From: WS-9 sp036274595
Lineage (GTDB): Bacteria; Eisenbacteria; RBG-16-71-46; SZUA-252
DNA length: 22,142 nt
Direction of reading: 5' to 3'
Assembly: GCA_036274595.1 (NCBI GenBank)
Contig: DASUFL010000034.1
Location: 1-22,142, forward strand
Position numbers and translations under genes: made by a program. A model generated the notes under the pieces. That model had not been told where the DNA came from, ran no database searches, and saw only the letters and a program-made list of their open reading frames with translations. Below are positions 1-7,132 of the stretch, one piece after another. Each line of letters opens with the position of its first letter. The first letter of the stretch is position 1.

Positions 1-96
1 GACGCCGACCTGCGCGAGGGCATGCGGCGCCTTGCGGGTGGTGCCCCACAGCCGCAGCAGGCCGCGACGGAGCCCGAGACGCAGGCGAACGCCTAG
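1..96 (+). CDS. C-terminal end of a gene, probably a tyrosine-type integrase (partial)
   Basis: Only the last 31 codons are present; the gene runs off the left edge and stops with TAG at 94-96. The visible peptide begins DADLREGMRRLAGG and then becomes a low-complexity tail rich in Q, A, P, T and E. A segment of the type D-x-D-L-R-x-x-x-x-R-L is common just after the catalytic Tyr in the C-terminal helix of tyrosine recombinases, but the catalytic residues lie outside the window. Context supports the guess: the gene points toward the 3' end of a tRNA gene, a strong terminator follows 28 bases downstream, and short direct repeats resembling integrase arm sites fill the gap. The identification is inferred mostly from this layout; another element-borne gene is possible. 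Confidence 0.4.
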   Translation, partial: DADLREGMRRLAGGAPQPQQAATEPETQANA

Positions 97-123
97 CAGG
101 CGGGGCTCGGGGCCGAACCACGC

Positions 124-150
124 GAAGCCGCCCACCACACGGGCGGCTTC
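124..150 (+). terminator. Rho-independent-type terminator after the left-edge gene
   Basis: A perfect 10-bp stem (GAAGCCGCCC with GGGCGGCTTC) encloses a 7-base loop and is followed by TGCTGTCT, only moderately U-rich. It starts 28 bases after the TAG at 94-96 and is well placed to end that transcript. Confidence 0.7.
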
Positions 151-202
151 TGCTGTCTCCAGCTGGCGCGCGCCACCTTGCGGCACACACGCACAACCTG
201 CG

Positions 203-251
203 TCACACCACCTCAACCCGCCTCACACCACGGTGCACTACCTCACACCAC
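203..251 (+). repeat. Three TCACACCAC direct repeats with exact 20-bp period
   Basis: TCACACCAC occurs at 203-211, 223-231 and 243-251, and the second and third copies share the longer CCTCACACCAC. The 20-base period is close to two helical turns, so all copies face the same side of the DNA, as expected for arrayed protein-binding sites. They lie between the putative integrase end and the tRNA 3' end, so integrase or excisionase binding is the best guess. Confidence 0.6.
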
Positions 252-337
252 AGCCGGGCAGCGTTATTGGCAGCACTGGCACCGCTCTGCATAGGGAAGG
301 GACACCACGTGCGAGCACAGCCTGGAGCTGGGGGGCC

Positions 338-360
338 ATAGGGTGCCAGATAGGGTGCCA
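338..360 (+). repeat. Two ATAGGGTGCCA direct repeats with 12-bp period
   Basis: ATAGGGTGCCA occurs at 338-348 and again at 350-360, with one base between copies. Tandem 10-11-bp boxes of this kind beside a tRNA 3' end are typical of arm-type sites for tRNA-targeting tyrosine integrases. They sit about 48 bases from the encoded CCA of the tRNA-Arg gene. Confidence 0.6.
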
Positions 361-407
361 CGTGGTGCTGTGCTGCAGTGTGGAACGTGCGCATCTTGTT
401 GCGAGAG

Positions 408-484
408 TGGTGCCCCCGGGGTGAGTCGAACACCCGGCACGCGGTTTAGGAAACCGCTGCTCTATCCGTCTGAGCTACGGGGGC
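408..484 (-). tRNA. tRNA-Arg (anticodon CCU)
   Basis: The minus strand folds into a full cloverleaf. The acceptor stem is GCCCCCG with CGGGGGC, the anticodon stem is GCGGT/ACCGC around loop TTCCTAA (anticodon CCT), and the T-arm is GGGTG-TTCGACT-CACCC. Discriminator A and an encoded CCA (408-410) complete it. The 3' end faces the putative integrase and the repeat arrays, so this is the likely attachment site of an integrative element. Confidence 0.95.
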
Positions 485-630
485 GCAAAGAGTTACGGTG
501 GGAGCTTCGAGCGGCTCGGCGCCGTGTGCACCGTACTGTGCACCTTTCGAATTCCCGCCGGCATCGTACCGCATTCGCTCGGGCAATGGAGCCCTAACCG
601 CGCGCCAAGGTGGTGGCAACCACGCGACGA

Positions 631-665
631 CAAGCCCCTGGCGCTGCGATCTCGCCAGGGGCTTG
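631..665. terminator. Strong hairpin, possible bidirectional terminator
   Basis: A perfect 13-bp stem (CAAGCCCCTGGCG with CGCCAGGGGCTTG) encloses a 9-base loop at 644-652. Neither side carries a clear U-tract, so termination is only likely. It stands directly upstream of the decayed beta-barrel fragment, with no intact gene ending into it on either strand. Confidence 0.5.
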
Positions 666-696
666 ACGAGTCGTAGGAGTACGGCCTGGAGCCAGC

Positions 697-937
697 GTCG
701 ACTTCTACGCCGGTGCCGCGCTCGACGTCCCCACCGGCATCGTCCTCGCCTTCCCTGCCCGTCCTGACCACCACGGACAACGGGAACGTCTCCGAGACGG
801 TGCTGCGCCTGGGCCTACAACGGAAAGCCCGACTTCCTGATTGCCCTGGACGTCATGGGGGTGCTCGACCGCGAGAACCTGGAGTCCGACTCGGTCTGGG
901 CCGGGGGGCGGCGTTCTCCCTGCGCTACTACTTCTGA
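697..937 (+). pseudogene. Frameshifted 3' remnant of an outer-membrane beta-barrel protein
   Basis: Protein-like sequence is spread over three frames. One frame from 697 gives VDFYAGAALDVPTGIVLAFP. The next, around 765-812, gives DNGNVSETVLRLG. A third, from 813, gives AYNGKPDFLIALDVMGVLDR and continues to SDSVWAG. The second frame then resumes near a GC-rich G run (about 901-912) and ends GAAFSLRYYF with TGA at 935-937. Alternating hydrophobic residues and a terminal aromatic residue after a basic strand are the C-terminal signature of outer-membrane barrels. No start or signal peptide is visible; a strong hairpin sits immediately upstream. It is either a truncated, decaying gene next to an integration site or, less likely, an intact gene with sequencing indels. 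The exact family is not recognised. Confidence 0.5.
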
Positions 938-1366
938 TCCCGAGCGTATCCCCGGCCTCGCCTCCGGCCGTCTGTCCTAATCGCCTGCGGTGTGAGCTGT
1001 CGCGGGATCGCTCTCTGCAGTGGGCAAATCGGGCTGAAGCCCTCGCTCCGTGTGATCGCGCGAGGAATACATGATTGTAAAAACGCGGTCGCTTTCTCTG
1101 CAAAGTTACATCGAGGCGAGTGCCGGGGACGCTTTAAGGCGCCCCAAGACCCAGGTAGGTGATGCGACGAGCCCTGAAGGAGGTTCTAGGGAGTGTCGTG
1201 GCCAGGATCTTGCCTGCAAACCCTGCACAACATGGTCAGGGCGCTGAATCCATGTTCGCCGACGCCCCCCGATGACCGCGTACTCCCACCTGTACGTCGG
1301 CAAGCCAATCCTCGGTTGCGGCCAGCTCCTAGAAAGCGTGCTCAACCGGAAAAGGAGGTTCTGCAG
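938..1366. other. Gene-poor leader region upstream of the ice-binding-type gene
   Basis: No convincing gene, RNA or repeat array is seen here. One notable item is AAGGAGGTTCT at 1177-1187, repeated exactly at 1352-1362 where it serves as the ribosome-binding site of the next gene. The first copy is followed by a GTG at 1193 that is in frame with that gene for 58 codons, but the intervening translation is rich in P and R and does not look like protein. Confidence 0.5.
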
Positions 1367-2425
1367 ATGCGTCGTCGAACAGGCTTTACCGTTTGGCCTT
1401 TGGTCGTGCTGATGGTCGCGATGGCCACCATTGTCGGATGTAGTGACGATGATAATCCCGTCAATCCGCCGCCAGGAGACACCACCGCCCCGACCGTGAG
1501 CTCCACCAACCCTGCCAATGGCGCGACGGGGGTGGCGATCATCACGGCGTCGTTCAGTGAGGCGATGAACGCCTCGACGATCACGACGACAACGTTCGCT
1601 CTGAGTGGACCCGGCCCGACCGCGATCACCGGGACGGTTGCCTACAACACCACCACCCACATTGCGACCTTCACACCCGCAAGCGCGCTCACGGCCAGCA
1701 CGACCTACACAGCGACGATCACGACGGGCGCGAAGGATGTTGCTGGCAATCCTTTGGCGAGTAACCACGTTTGGACCTTCACGACGGCGGCGACGTCAAG
1801 CAATCAGACGTCGGTCGCTCTCGGGAATGCCGGAGCCTTCGCGGTTCTGGCTGGTTCGACGGTGACCAGTACGGGCGCAACCGCCATTACGGGAGATTTG
1901 GGCGTGAGCCCTGGGACCGCGGTGACCGGGTTCCCACCGGGAACCGTGACGGGCACGCAACACGCGGGCGACGCTACCGCAGCGCTGGCGATCACCGATT
2001 TGACCATCGCCTACAATGATGCTGCTGGGCGAAACGTCGCTCCGGTGACGGTCGCCGGGAATCTAGGCGGATTGACTCTGCCCCCGGGCCTTTACAAGTC
2101 CACGTCCTCGCTCTCGATCTCCTCAGGCGATCTCACGCTCGACGCCCAGGGCGATCCGAATGCCGTTTTCATCTTCCAGATGGCATCCACGCTCACCACG
2201 ACATCCGGTCGAGCAGTGATCTTGACCGGCAGCGCCAAGGCCTCGAACGTCTTCTGGCAGGTGGGAAGCTCGGCGACGCTGGGAACGACATCCGCGTTCA
2301 AAGGCACCATCATGGCGGATCAGTCGATTACCCTGGATACGGGAGCGACGCTGGACGGTAGGGCTCTGGCTCGGATCGGCTCGGTAACGCTAGCCGGTAA
2401 TACGGTGACGGTACCGGCGCCGTAG
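1367..2425 (+). CDS. Lipoprotein with Big_5 Ig-like domain and DUF3494 ice-binding-type domain
   Basis: A 352-residue exported lipoprotein. Residues 1-24 form a signal peptide ending in the lipobox IVGC with lipidated Cys25, followed by an acidic DDDN stretch. Residues about 41-140 match the Big_5/SbsA Ig-like fold (start DTTAPTVSSTNPANGATGV, end HVWTFTT). Residues about 149-350 are a DUF3494 (PF11999) beta-solenoid: LGNAGAFAVLAGSTVTSTG, the ITGDLGVSPGT turn, LPPGLYKS and a final GRALARIGSVTLAGNTVTV strand. DUF3494 proteins include ice-binding proteins and adhesins; many family members are untested, so ice binding is inferred. The ATG at 1367 has AAGGAGGT seven bases upstream and places the signal peptide correctly; an in-frame GTG at 1193 also has a Shine-Dalgarno but would bury the signal peptide. 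A strong terminator follows, so it is monocistronic. Confidence 0.88.
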   Translation: MRRRTGFTVWPLVVLMVAMATIVGCSDDDNPVNPPPGDTTAPTVSSTNPANGATGVAIITASFSEAMNASTITTTTFALSGPGPTAITGTVAYNTTTHIATFTPASALTASTTYTATITTGAKDVAGNPLASNHVWTFTTAATSSNQTSVALGNAGAFAVLAGSTVTSTGATAITGDLGVSPGTAVTGFPPGTVTGTQHAGDATAALAITDLTIAYNDAAGRNVAPVTVAGNLGGLTLPPGLYKSTSSLSISSGDLTLDAQGDPNAVFIFQMASTLTTTSGRAVILTGSAKASNVFWQVGSSATLGTTSAFKGTIMADQSITLDTGATLDGRALARIGSVTLAGNTVTVPAP

Positions 2426-2473
2426 GGTCTTGAGGGCCTTCTCCAAGAGGCGCTCGTAGTCCGATGACATGTG

Positions 2474-2508
2474 AGGCCCCGGCGGCGTGAGCTGCCGGGG
2501 CCTTCCTG
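2474..2508 (+). terminator. Terminator of the ice-binding-type gene, GNRA-capped
   Basis: AGGCCCCGGC pairs with GCCGGGGCCT. Inside, a G-U pair and two more G-C pairs bring the stem to 13 bp, capped by a GUGA tetraloop (2487-2490). TTCCT follows. The wobble pair works only in the + strand RNA, so the structure belongs to the upstream + gene, whose stop is 49 bases before. Confidence 0.75.
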
Positions 2509-2739
2509 CATGTACGCACAGCCGGGAAGCAGATTGAGCTGATGAGGAGTCGCGGCACGCGAGGTGGCGAGCCAGGTGCCCCGCTGGCCCCTTGTCGCGG
2601 TAAGCGGAGCGCACGCGCTTGGCCTGTCCGCGGGGGCCACTCTCCGGGGGGATGTGTCGGTCGACCTCGGTTCGACACCTGGAGTGGACCGGGTTTCGAT
2701 TGCACACCTTGGGGGGGTAGTATGACCCACCTACTCCGG
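2509..2739. other. Intergenic spacer between convergent genes
   Basis: Apart from the terminator before it, I see no gene, RNA or repeat here. No terminator is evident for the minus-strand gene that ends at 2740. Confidence 0.4.
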
Positions 2740-4257
2740 CTACTTGGTCCCGACACGGATCCGGCCGTACCGCTCGGCGGTGCCCACCTTCACGAAGGCA
2801 TAATACTCGCCGCTCGGGACGCGCTGTCCGGCCTGATTCTTGAAGTCCCAATGGATCTCAGCTTCTGTCGCTGCCGACGAGTCGACGTCGAGCCAGCGAA
2901 CGGGCTCGAATGACGAGTTCAGAATCCCCACCACACCGGCCGTATCCCGTTCTATGGGAAACCGTATCGATGCCCCGCCCTTCTCATCTGGCGTTACACG
3001 GACCTCTCCAAGTCGCGCCATCGCATCGCCCACCAAGCGTCCGCCCGCACTCACCGAACCGCGGAAGACCTTGTGCGTGGATAACGCGACCCAGGTCCCG
3101 GCACTGTATCCGGCGTCGCCATGCGGAACGCTCACTCGCAAACTGTCTCGGCTCTCTCCCGACAGGATGTACGCAGTGCTGTCCCGAGCATGCCACCAGA
3201 GCGTCCCGATTGAGTCCGTGTTCGTCGAATACGAGGCCCACCACCCTTTCGGGCCCTCGAGATGCCACCTGTACCCAGTGGCTTCCGAGTAGCCGATCGG
3301 CGCCTCCCTCATCCCCTCGATCGAGAAGGAGGTGATTGGAAACGGACTCCCGTTTGAAATCGCGTAGACGTAGTCGACACCCTTGCCGACACTCTCACGG
3401 CCTGCATGGACTGCGACGGATTGGTGAGTTGGTTCGGGCTCTTGCATCGCATCCCATACTTCGGCCGGATCGGTGGAAGTTGCGAACACAACCATCGCCA
3501 CCGCTGTTCGTTCGAAGGGCACGGCACCGTCGCCAGTCTTTCCCACCGCTCGAACGGAGACCGTATACTCGCCGCGCTTCCCAGCACTCAGCACCTTTCC
3601 CGAGTAGGCGCCATCGCCCGCCACAGAGTCCGGCGCAACCCCGGAGTCCAGAAGCTGAACCTCCCCGGCGTCAGTTCCAGGACCGGACGTTACGCATGAG
3701 ACCGTGGCCCCGCGGATGGGCATGGCGCCCTTCTCGAGGCGTGCCACGACGACAAGCGGCTCCCCGACGATGTTGTGCCGACCGCCCGCCACCACGGAAA
3801 GTGTGAGATCTGACTCGGCGAACAGTAGCCCGAGCGCGTAGGCCGTGACTCCCGATGGACTCGTGACGCTCTGAGCCGTGATTCGCGCCGTCCAAGTTCC
3901 CGGTACCGGATGATTCAGTCCGAGTACGGTCATCCGTCCGCCGAGTGGAAAGTCTCCGACGGTCATCATTCCGTCGGAGTTTCCGCCGCCCGCGACGCGC
4001 AGCGAATCGAACACGTCCCCTGACGGTGAGATCATGGCGAGGTCCAGCCTCCCGGAGTCATACATGAGCCAGAAGGAGGTCATCACCGCGGCGTCAATCA
4101 CGACTGGGTGCGTCCTTGTCTCCCCTTGCGAGATGGTCCCGGCCCCAACGGAGGCCATGTTGAGGTCGGGTGACTCGGGAGGCTCTTGAGCGGCAGCTAC
4201 CGAAACCAGTACAAGCCAGACCAGGGAGAACCAAGCAGCCTGTCTCGCTACCTTCAC
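2740..4257 (-). CDS. Secreted protein with choice-of-anchor-X-like region and C-terminal FlgD Ig-like tail
   Basis: From the GTG at 4257 this is 505 residues. That start has GGAGGGAG seven bases upstream and gives a textbook signal peptide: MK, a hydrophobic run, then AAA with cleavage before Gln24. An in-frame start 117 bases upstream would place 39 polar residues before it. Residues about 40-145 resemble a P-domain-like beta sandwich (YDSGRLDLAMISPSGDVFDS, then PGTWTARI). Residues about 150-240 carry the pattern LLDSGVAPDSVAGDGAYS, known from choice-of-anchor X proteins. The last 75 residues resemble the FlgD Ig fold (IHWDFKNQAGQRVPSGEYY, FVKVG), a common export or anchoring tail in FCB-type bacteria. 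The substrate or partner is unknown. It lies downstream of the FG-GAP gene but behind that gene's terminator, so it probably has its own promoter. Confidence 0.72.
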   Translation of the reverse strand: MKVARQAAWFSLVWLVLVSVAAAQEPPESPDLNMASVGAGTISQGETRTHPVVIDAAVMTSFWLMYDSGRLDLAMISPSGDVFDSLRVAGGGNSDGMMTVGDFPLGGRMTVLGLNHPVPGTWTARITAQSVTSPSGVTAYALGLLFAESDLTLSVVAGGRHNIVGEPLVVVARLEKGAMPIRGATVSCVTSGPGTDAGEVQLLDSGVAPDSVAGDGAYSGKVLSAGKRGEYTVSVRAVGKTGDGAVPFERTAVAMVVFATSTDPAEVWDAMQEPEPTHQSVAVHAGRESVGKGVDYVYAISNGSPFPITSFSIEGMREAPIGYSEATGYRWHLEGPKGWWASYSTNTDSIGTLWWHARDSTAYILSGESRDSLRVSVPHGDAGYSAGTWVALSTHKVFRGSVSAGGRLVGDAMARLGEVRVTPDEKGGASIRFPIERDTAGVVGILNSSFEPVRWLDVDSSAATEAEIHWDFKNQAGQRVPSGEYYAFVKVGTAERYGRIRVGTK

Positions 4258-4509
4258 CTCGAAGCTCCCTCCACTCGGATCGTTGTGACCAAGGCCGCTT
4301 TCAGTGGGCCTCGCGCTCTCCGGGTTTGGGGGGCTCATTGTGCCGATCAGCGCGCTACGAATGCCCTTCACCAAGGGACCCGATGAGCCTCCATCGGATA
4401 AATCGGCACCTGGTGCCTCGCGCTTGACTCGGGTTCTTGGCTACGAGTTGGCTACGGACTCAGCGCCAATCCCCGTCCTCTCGTCTCCTCTGCTGTCCGT
4501 TCAAATGCG
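4258..4509 (-). other. Leader/promoter region of the choice-of-anchor gene
   Basis: No gene is supported here. On either strand three short dyads lie in a row: CCCTT/AAGGG (4366-4379), CCGATG/CATCGG (4380-4397) and GGCACC-T-GGTGCC (4405-4417). They could be operator or leader structures for the gene starting at 4257, but no clear -35/-10 pair was found. Confidence 0.3.
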
Positions 4510-4542
4510 AAGCCCCCACAGGAACAACTCCCGCGGGGGCTT
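4510..4542 (-). terminator. Terminator of the FG-GAP lipoprotein gene
   Basis: Read on the minus strand, a 13-bp stem forms around a 7-base loop. Two of the pairs are G-U in minus-strand RNA and mismatches (A-C) in the plus-strand RNA, so the hairpin is built for minus transcription. It begins 38 bases after the stop at 4580-4582. The downstream tract is TT then CGCATTTG, only modestly U-rich. Confidence 0.7.
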
Positions 4543-4579
4543 GCTAATCGCGCTATTCCCAGTGACTTCGCTTGGCTCT

Positions 4580-5692
4580 TTACTTGGTCGTGTTCAGCAG
4601 GACGTACATCTCGCGAAACCCCACCACGGCGACGTCCGGTAGGCCGTCGTTGTTCACGTCCACAACGGCTAGGCTCTGGGCCGGACCTCCGACATGGAAC
4701 GGCTTGGCGGCAGCGTAGGTTCCGTCGTTGTATCCACGCAGGACCATGATGCTGTTGGTGTCCAAGCCACAGACGACGAGGTCTTCGACGCCGTTCATGT
4801 CCAGATCGCCGGCGCCAACGTCCGTGAGGCTCGTCCCGAGGGGATACGTGACCTCCGCCACGAATGCCCCGCTCACCCTCCGGAGCACGCCGACCACGTC
4901 ACCGATATTGTGGGCAATCGCCAGGTCGCGCCCCGCGGTCCCGCCACGTGGCCGGATGGAACACATTCCCATGTCCCACCCCGCATCGGAGGGCGTTGCC
5001 TGCGATTGAAACGACCCATCGCCGTTGCCGTAGTAGACGTTGGCGTGATTCGCCTGGTTCCCGACCGCGTAGTCGACGTGGCTGTCGCCATCAATGTCGG
5101 CGGCTACACCCTCTCCGTAGCCGCCCGCTCTTGGGATGAGATACGAGACGACGCGCGTGTGAGCACGGCTGGAATTGCCGAGGACCACGGCGACCGAATC
5201 CGAGGCCTGCCCCGCGTAATCGTCGATGCCGTCTCCGTTGAAGTCGCCTGCGCTTCCGGTGAATTGATCCAGGTAATGGAACCCTGACGAGATGACGTCA
5301 AAGTTGCCGTCGCCGCGGCCATACAGGAAGGTCACTCCCTGCGCCAGGCGGCTGGTAGCGAGGTCCAAGTTGCCGTCACCGTCGAAGTCGCCCGCCGTGA
5401 CGTCGATCTCCGCGACCGGTATGCGGCGAGGGCTCTGGAAGGTGCCGTCCCCGCGGCCAAGCGTCACGTAGACCAGATTGCTTTCGCTGGAGCACGCAGC
5501 AAGGTCGGCATTGCCGTCGTGGTTGAAGTCTCCGGAAGCGATCGACCGCCATAGGGTGCTGCCGAGGGGGATCGGCGGCTGCAAGGCGAACGACAACGCG
5601 GGTGGGCCCGGCTTCTCGGGATTGTCATCCCCGCAGGCGCAGGTGATGGCACACAGCATGACGAGGCCGAGCGAAACCCGACGAGCGCTCAT
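4580..5692 (-). CDS. FG-GAP/VCBS repeat beta-propeller lipoprotein
   Basis: From the ATG at 5692 this is 370 residues with an N-terminal signal (MSARRVSLGLVMLCAITC) and a probable lipobox Cys at 20 (or 18), followed by GDDN. The lipobox -3 position is Thr, so lipidation is likely but not textbook. Calcium-loop repeats of the FG-GAP/VCBS type appear at residues 55-63 (DFNHDGNAD), 102-110, 150-158, 199-207, 296-304 and 345-353, with a degenerate blade near 250-260. Seven units fit one closed seven-bladed propeller, with the D-x-D-x-D-G loops binding Ca2+. Function is unknown; such proteins are usually surface-exposed and may bind partners or polysaccharide. An upstream in-frame TTG at 5728 would add 12 residues, but the ATG puts the signal at the very N-terminus. 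No strong Shine-Dalgarno is seen before it. Confidence 0.8.
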   Translation of the reverse strand: MSARRVSLGLVMLCAITCACGDDNPEKPGPPALSFALQPPIPLGSTLWRSIASGDFNHDGNADLAACSSESNLVYVTLGRGDGTFQSPRRIPVAEIDVTAGDFDGDGNLDLATSRLAQGVTFLYGRGDGNFDVISSGFHYLDQFTGSAGDFNGDGIDDYAGQASDSVAVVLGNSSRAHTRVVSYLIPRAGGYGEGVAADIDGDSHVDYAVGNQANHANVYYGNGDGSFQSQATPSDAGWDMGMCSIRPRGGTAGRDLAIAHNIGDVVGVLRRVSGAFVAEVTYPLGTSLTDVGAGDLDMNGVEDLVVCGLDTNSIMVLRGYNDGTYAAAKPFHVGGPAQSLAVVDVNNDGLPDVAVVGFREMYVLLNTTK

Positions 5693-5711
5693 GCCCACTA
5701 GCATCTGTGAG

Positions 5712-5750
5712 CCGTCGCCGGCCGTCAACCGGCTGCTACGTCGGCGACGG
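5712..5750. repeat. 9-bp inverted repeat between two secreted-protein genes
   Basis: CCGTCGCCG at 5712-5720 pairs with CGGCGACGG at 5742-5750 across 21 bases that contain a smaller GCCG/CCGGC dyad. It lies between the stop of the propeller gene (5781) and the start of the FG-GAP gene (5692). It could be a weak terminator or leader element; there is no U-tract. Confidence 0.35.
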
Positions 5751-5780
5751 AGCCCCTGGGGGGCGCCGACATTCCAAGCT

Positions 5781-7061
5781 CTATCGCACGTGGATCAGCC
5801 GCACCACTTCCCTCGTCCGGCCCGCGGTCAAGCGAGCGAGATAGACCCCCGCGCCGAGCGACCGGGCATCCAGAGCGATCTCGTGCGAACCGGCTGCCTG
5901 CCACCCTTCGATCCGGTTCCCCACCAGTCTTCCCCGCACGTCGAACAGCTCGATCGAGATCGATCCGTCGCGCGGCAGCTGGAAGCGAAGGCGCGTGTCG
6001 CTCCCGAACGGCTGACGCCCAGCGACGGCGAAGTGAAGCGCGCCCGGGGCGTCGTCGACCGGCACGGACGTCACCGCGCCCAGAGGACGACGCCAAAGAC
6101 CGTCCCCCCTCGCGGCGTAGAGATCGTTCTTGCCCGCGGCAAGCTTGAACACGAACACGCCGGGCTGGAATTCAGCGCTGTGGAGGCTCGCGCCGTCATC
6201 GTCGCTCTCCTCGAGCCACGCACCCGTGACCACATCGAGGGCGAGGAAGAGATGCCGCTTGTCCACCGCGATCTCGGCCCAGTTCACGGTCCCGACGCCG
6301 GGATTGAGACGCGTCCAGGGCTCCCGTCCGGACGCGCTATGAAAGATTCCGGAGTTGGTCCCGACCACCCAGGCGGTGCCGGTGAAGACGGCCGACTGCG
6401 ACGCCAGTCCGGCGTGGGGCCCAACATTGTCGAGGTTGGAGAGCGTCCAGTCGGGATCGCCCGGATCCTGGACGAACACGAAGCCGTTGCTGGGTGCGGT
6501 CACGAGGAGTCGGGAGCCGCCGAGCGCCAGGCGATTCAGATTCGAGGATTGATTCAGCTCGAACGCGGCGCCGAATAGGTGCCACGTTGTCACGCCGGTC
6601 AGGCCGCGGACCCAGACGCCGGCACCGGAGGTGGCGGCGTACAGACTGTCCCCGCGCACGGCGAGATCCGAGATGAAGAGCTGGGTATCGAGGAAGCCTC
6701 CGACGAGCCCCTGGTTGAACGCCTGCCACGTCGCCCCCCGGTCATCGCTCACGAAGACGCCCTGGCCAAACGTGCCCGCATAGATCCGGCCGTTCCGGAC
6801 CCAGAGGCCCTGGATCGAGGTCACGGCCGGCGTCAGCTTGATCGAGGCACGAAAGCCCGCGCCGCCGTTCGTGCTGAAGTAGACCGCGGTGTCCACGCCG
6901 GCGGCGAGGGTGTCCCCGTTCGAAAAGAGCGAGAACACCTTGGTGACCGGGAGATCGGTGACGCGCGTCCATTCGGCGGATGCCGGCGCTGCGGCGAGGA
7001 GCAACCAGGCGAGTGCGGCATGGAGCACGAGAGCGCGGGGACCGGGGGCCGAGGGCTTCAT
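5781..7061 (-). CDS. Secreted Asp-box beta-propeller protein with T9SS/FlgD-like C-terminal tail
   Basis: The 426-residue product starts at ATG 7061, preceded by GAGAGGAGT. Residues 1-29 are a signal peptide with cleavage at ASA before Glu30. The body (about 31-335) is made of repeating four-strand units typical of photosystem-stability/sortilin-like propellers. Residues 105-112 (SDDRGATW) are a clear Asp-box (S-x-D-x-G-x-T-W), and 62-70 (FSTNGGAGF) a degenerate one. Residues about 345-426 form a C-terminal beta domain (FQLPRDGSISIELFDVRGRL, then LGAGVYLARL and a basic end) like T9SS type A sorting tails, suggesting export to the surface. The gene has its own sigma70-like promoter at 7133-7161 whose spacer is filled by a dyad shared with the tetR-adjacent operon. 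It is therefore a probable target of that TetR protein. Its ligand is unknown. Confidence 0.75.
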   Translation of the reverse strand: MKPSAPGPRALVLHAALAWLLLAAAPASAEWTRVTDLPVTKVFSLFSNGDTLAAGVDTAVYFSTNGGAGFRASIKLTPAVTSIQGLWVRNGRIYAGTFGQGVFVSDDRGATWQAFNQGLVGGFLDTQLFISDLAVRGDSLYAATSGAGVWVRGLTGVTTWHLFGAAFELNQSSNLNRLALGGSRLLVTAPSNGFVFVQDPGDPDWTLSNLDNVGPHAGLASQSAVFTGTAWVVGTNSGIFHSASGREPWTRLNPGVGTVNWAEIAVDKRHLFLALDVVTGAWLEESDDDGASLHSAEFQPGVFVFKLAAGKNDLYAARGDGLWRRPLGAVTSVPVDDAPGALHFAVAGRQPFGSDTRLRFQLPRDGSISIELFDVRGRLVGNRIEGWQAAGSHEIALDARSLGAGVYLARLTAGRTREVVRLIHVR

Positions 7062-7132
7062 GGGCGACTCCTCTCGAGGGGTGGGTTCGGGATGGGGCCC
7101 GAAGAGGCCGCCCCTTGTGCGTTCTGTGGGCT

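Noticed and set aside
203..251. The TCACACCAC array as a CRISPR
   Set aside because: Repeats are only 9 bp with 11-bp gaps, far too short for a CRISPR array, and no cas genes are present.
32..424. A 130-codon open frame on the plus strand at the left edge
   Set aside because: It crosses the terminator, the repeat arrays and the tRNA 3' end and is not protein-like.
526..543. Two GTGCAC palindromes 12 bp apart upstream of tRNA-Arg
   Set aside because: Six-base palindromes recur by chance, and there is no promoter alignment to support a site.
493..780. Possible minus-strand gene upstream of tRNA-Arg
   Set aside because: Biased composition, no ribosome site, and it overlaps both the hairpin at 631-665 and the barrel remnant.
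1106..1768. A 220-codon open frame on the minus strand
   Set aside because: It is antisense to the ice-binding-type gene and low in complexity, with no ribosome site or domain pattern.
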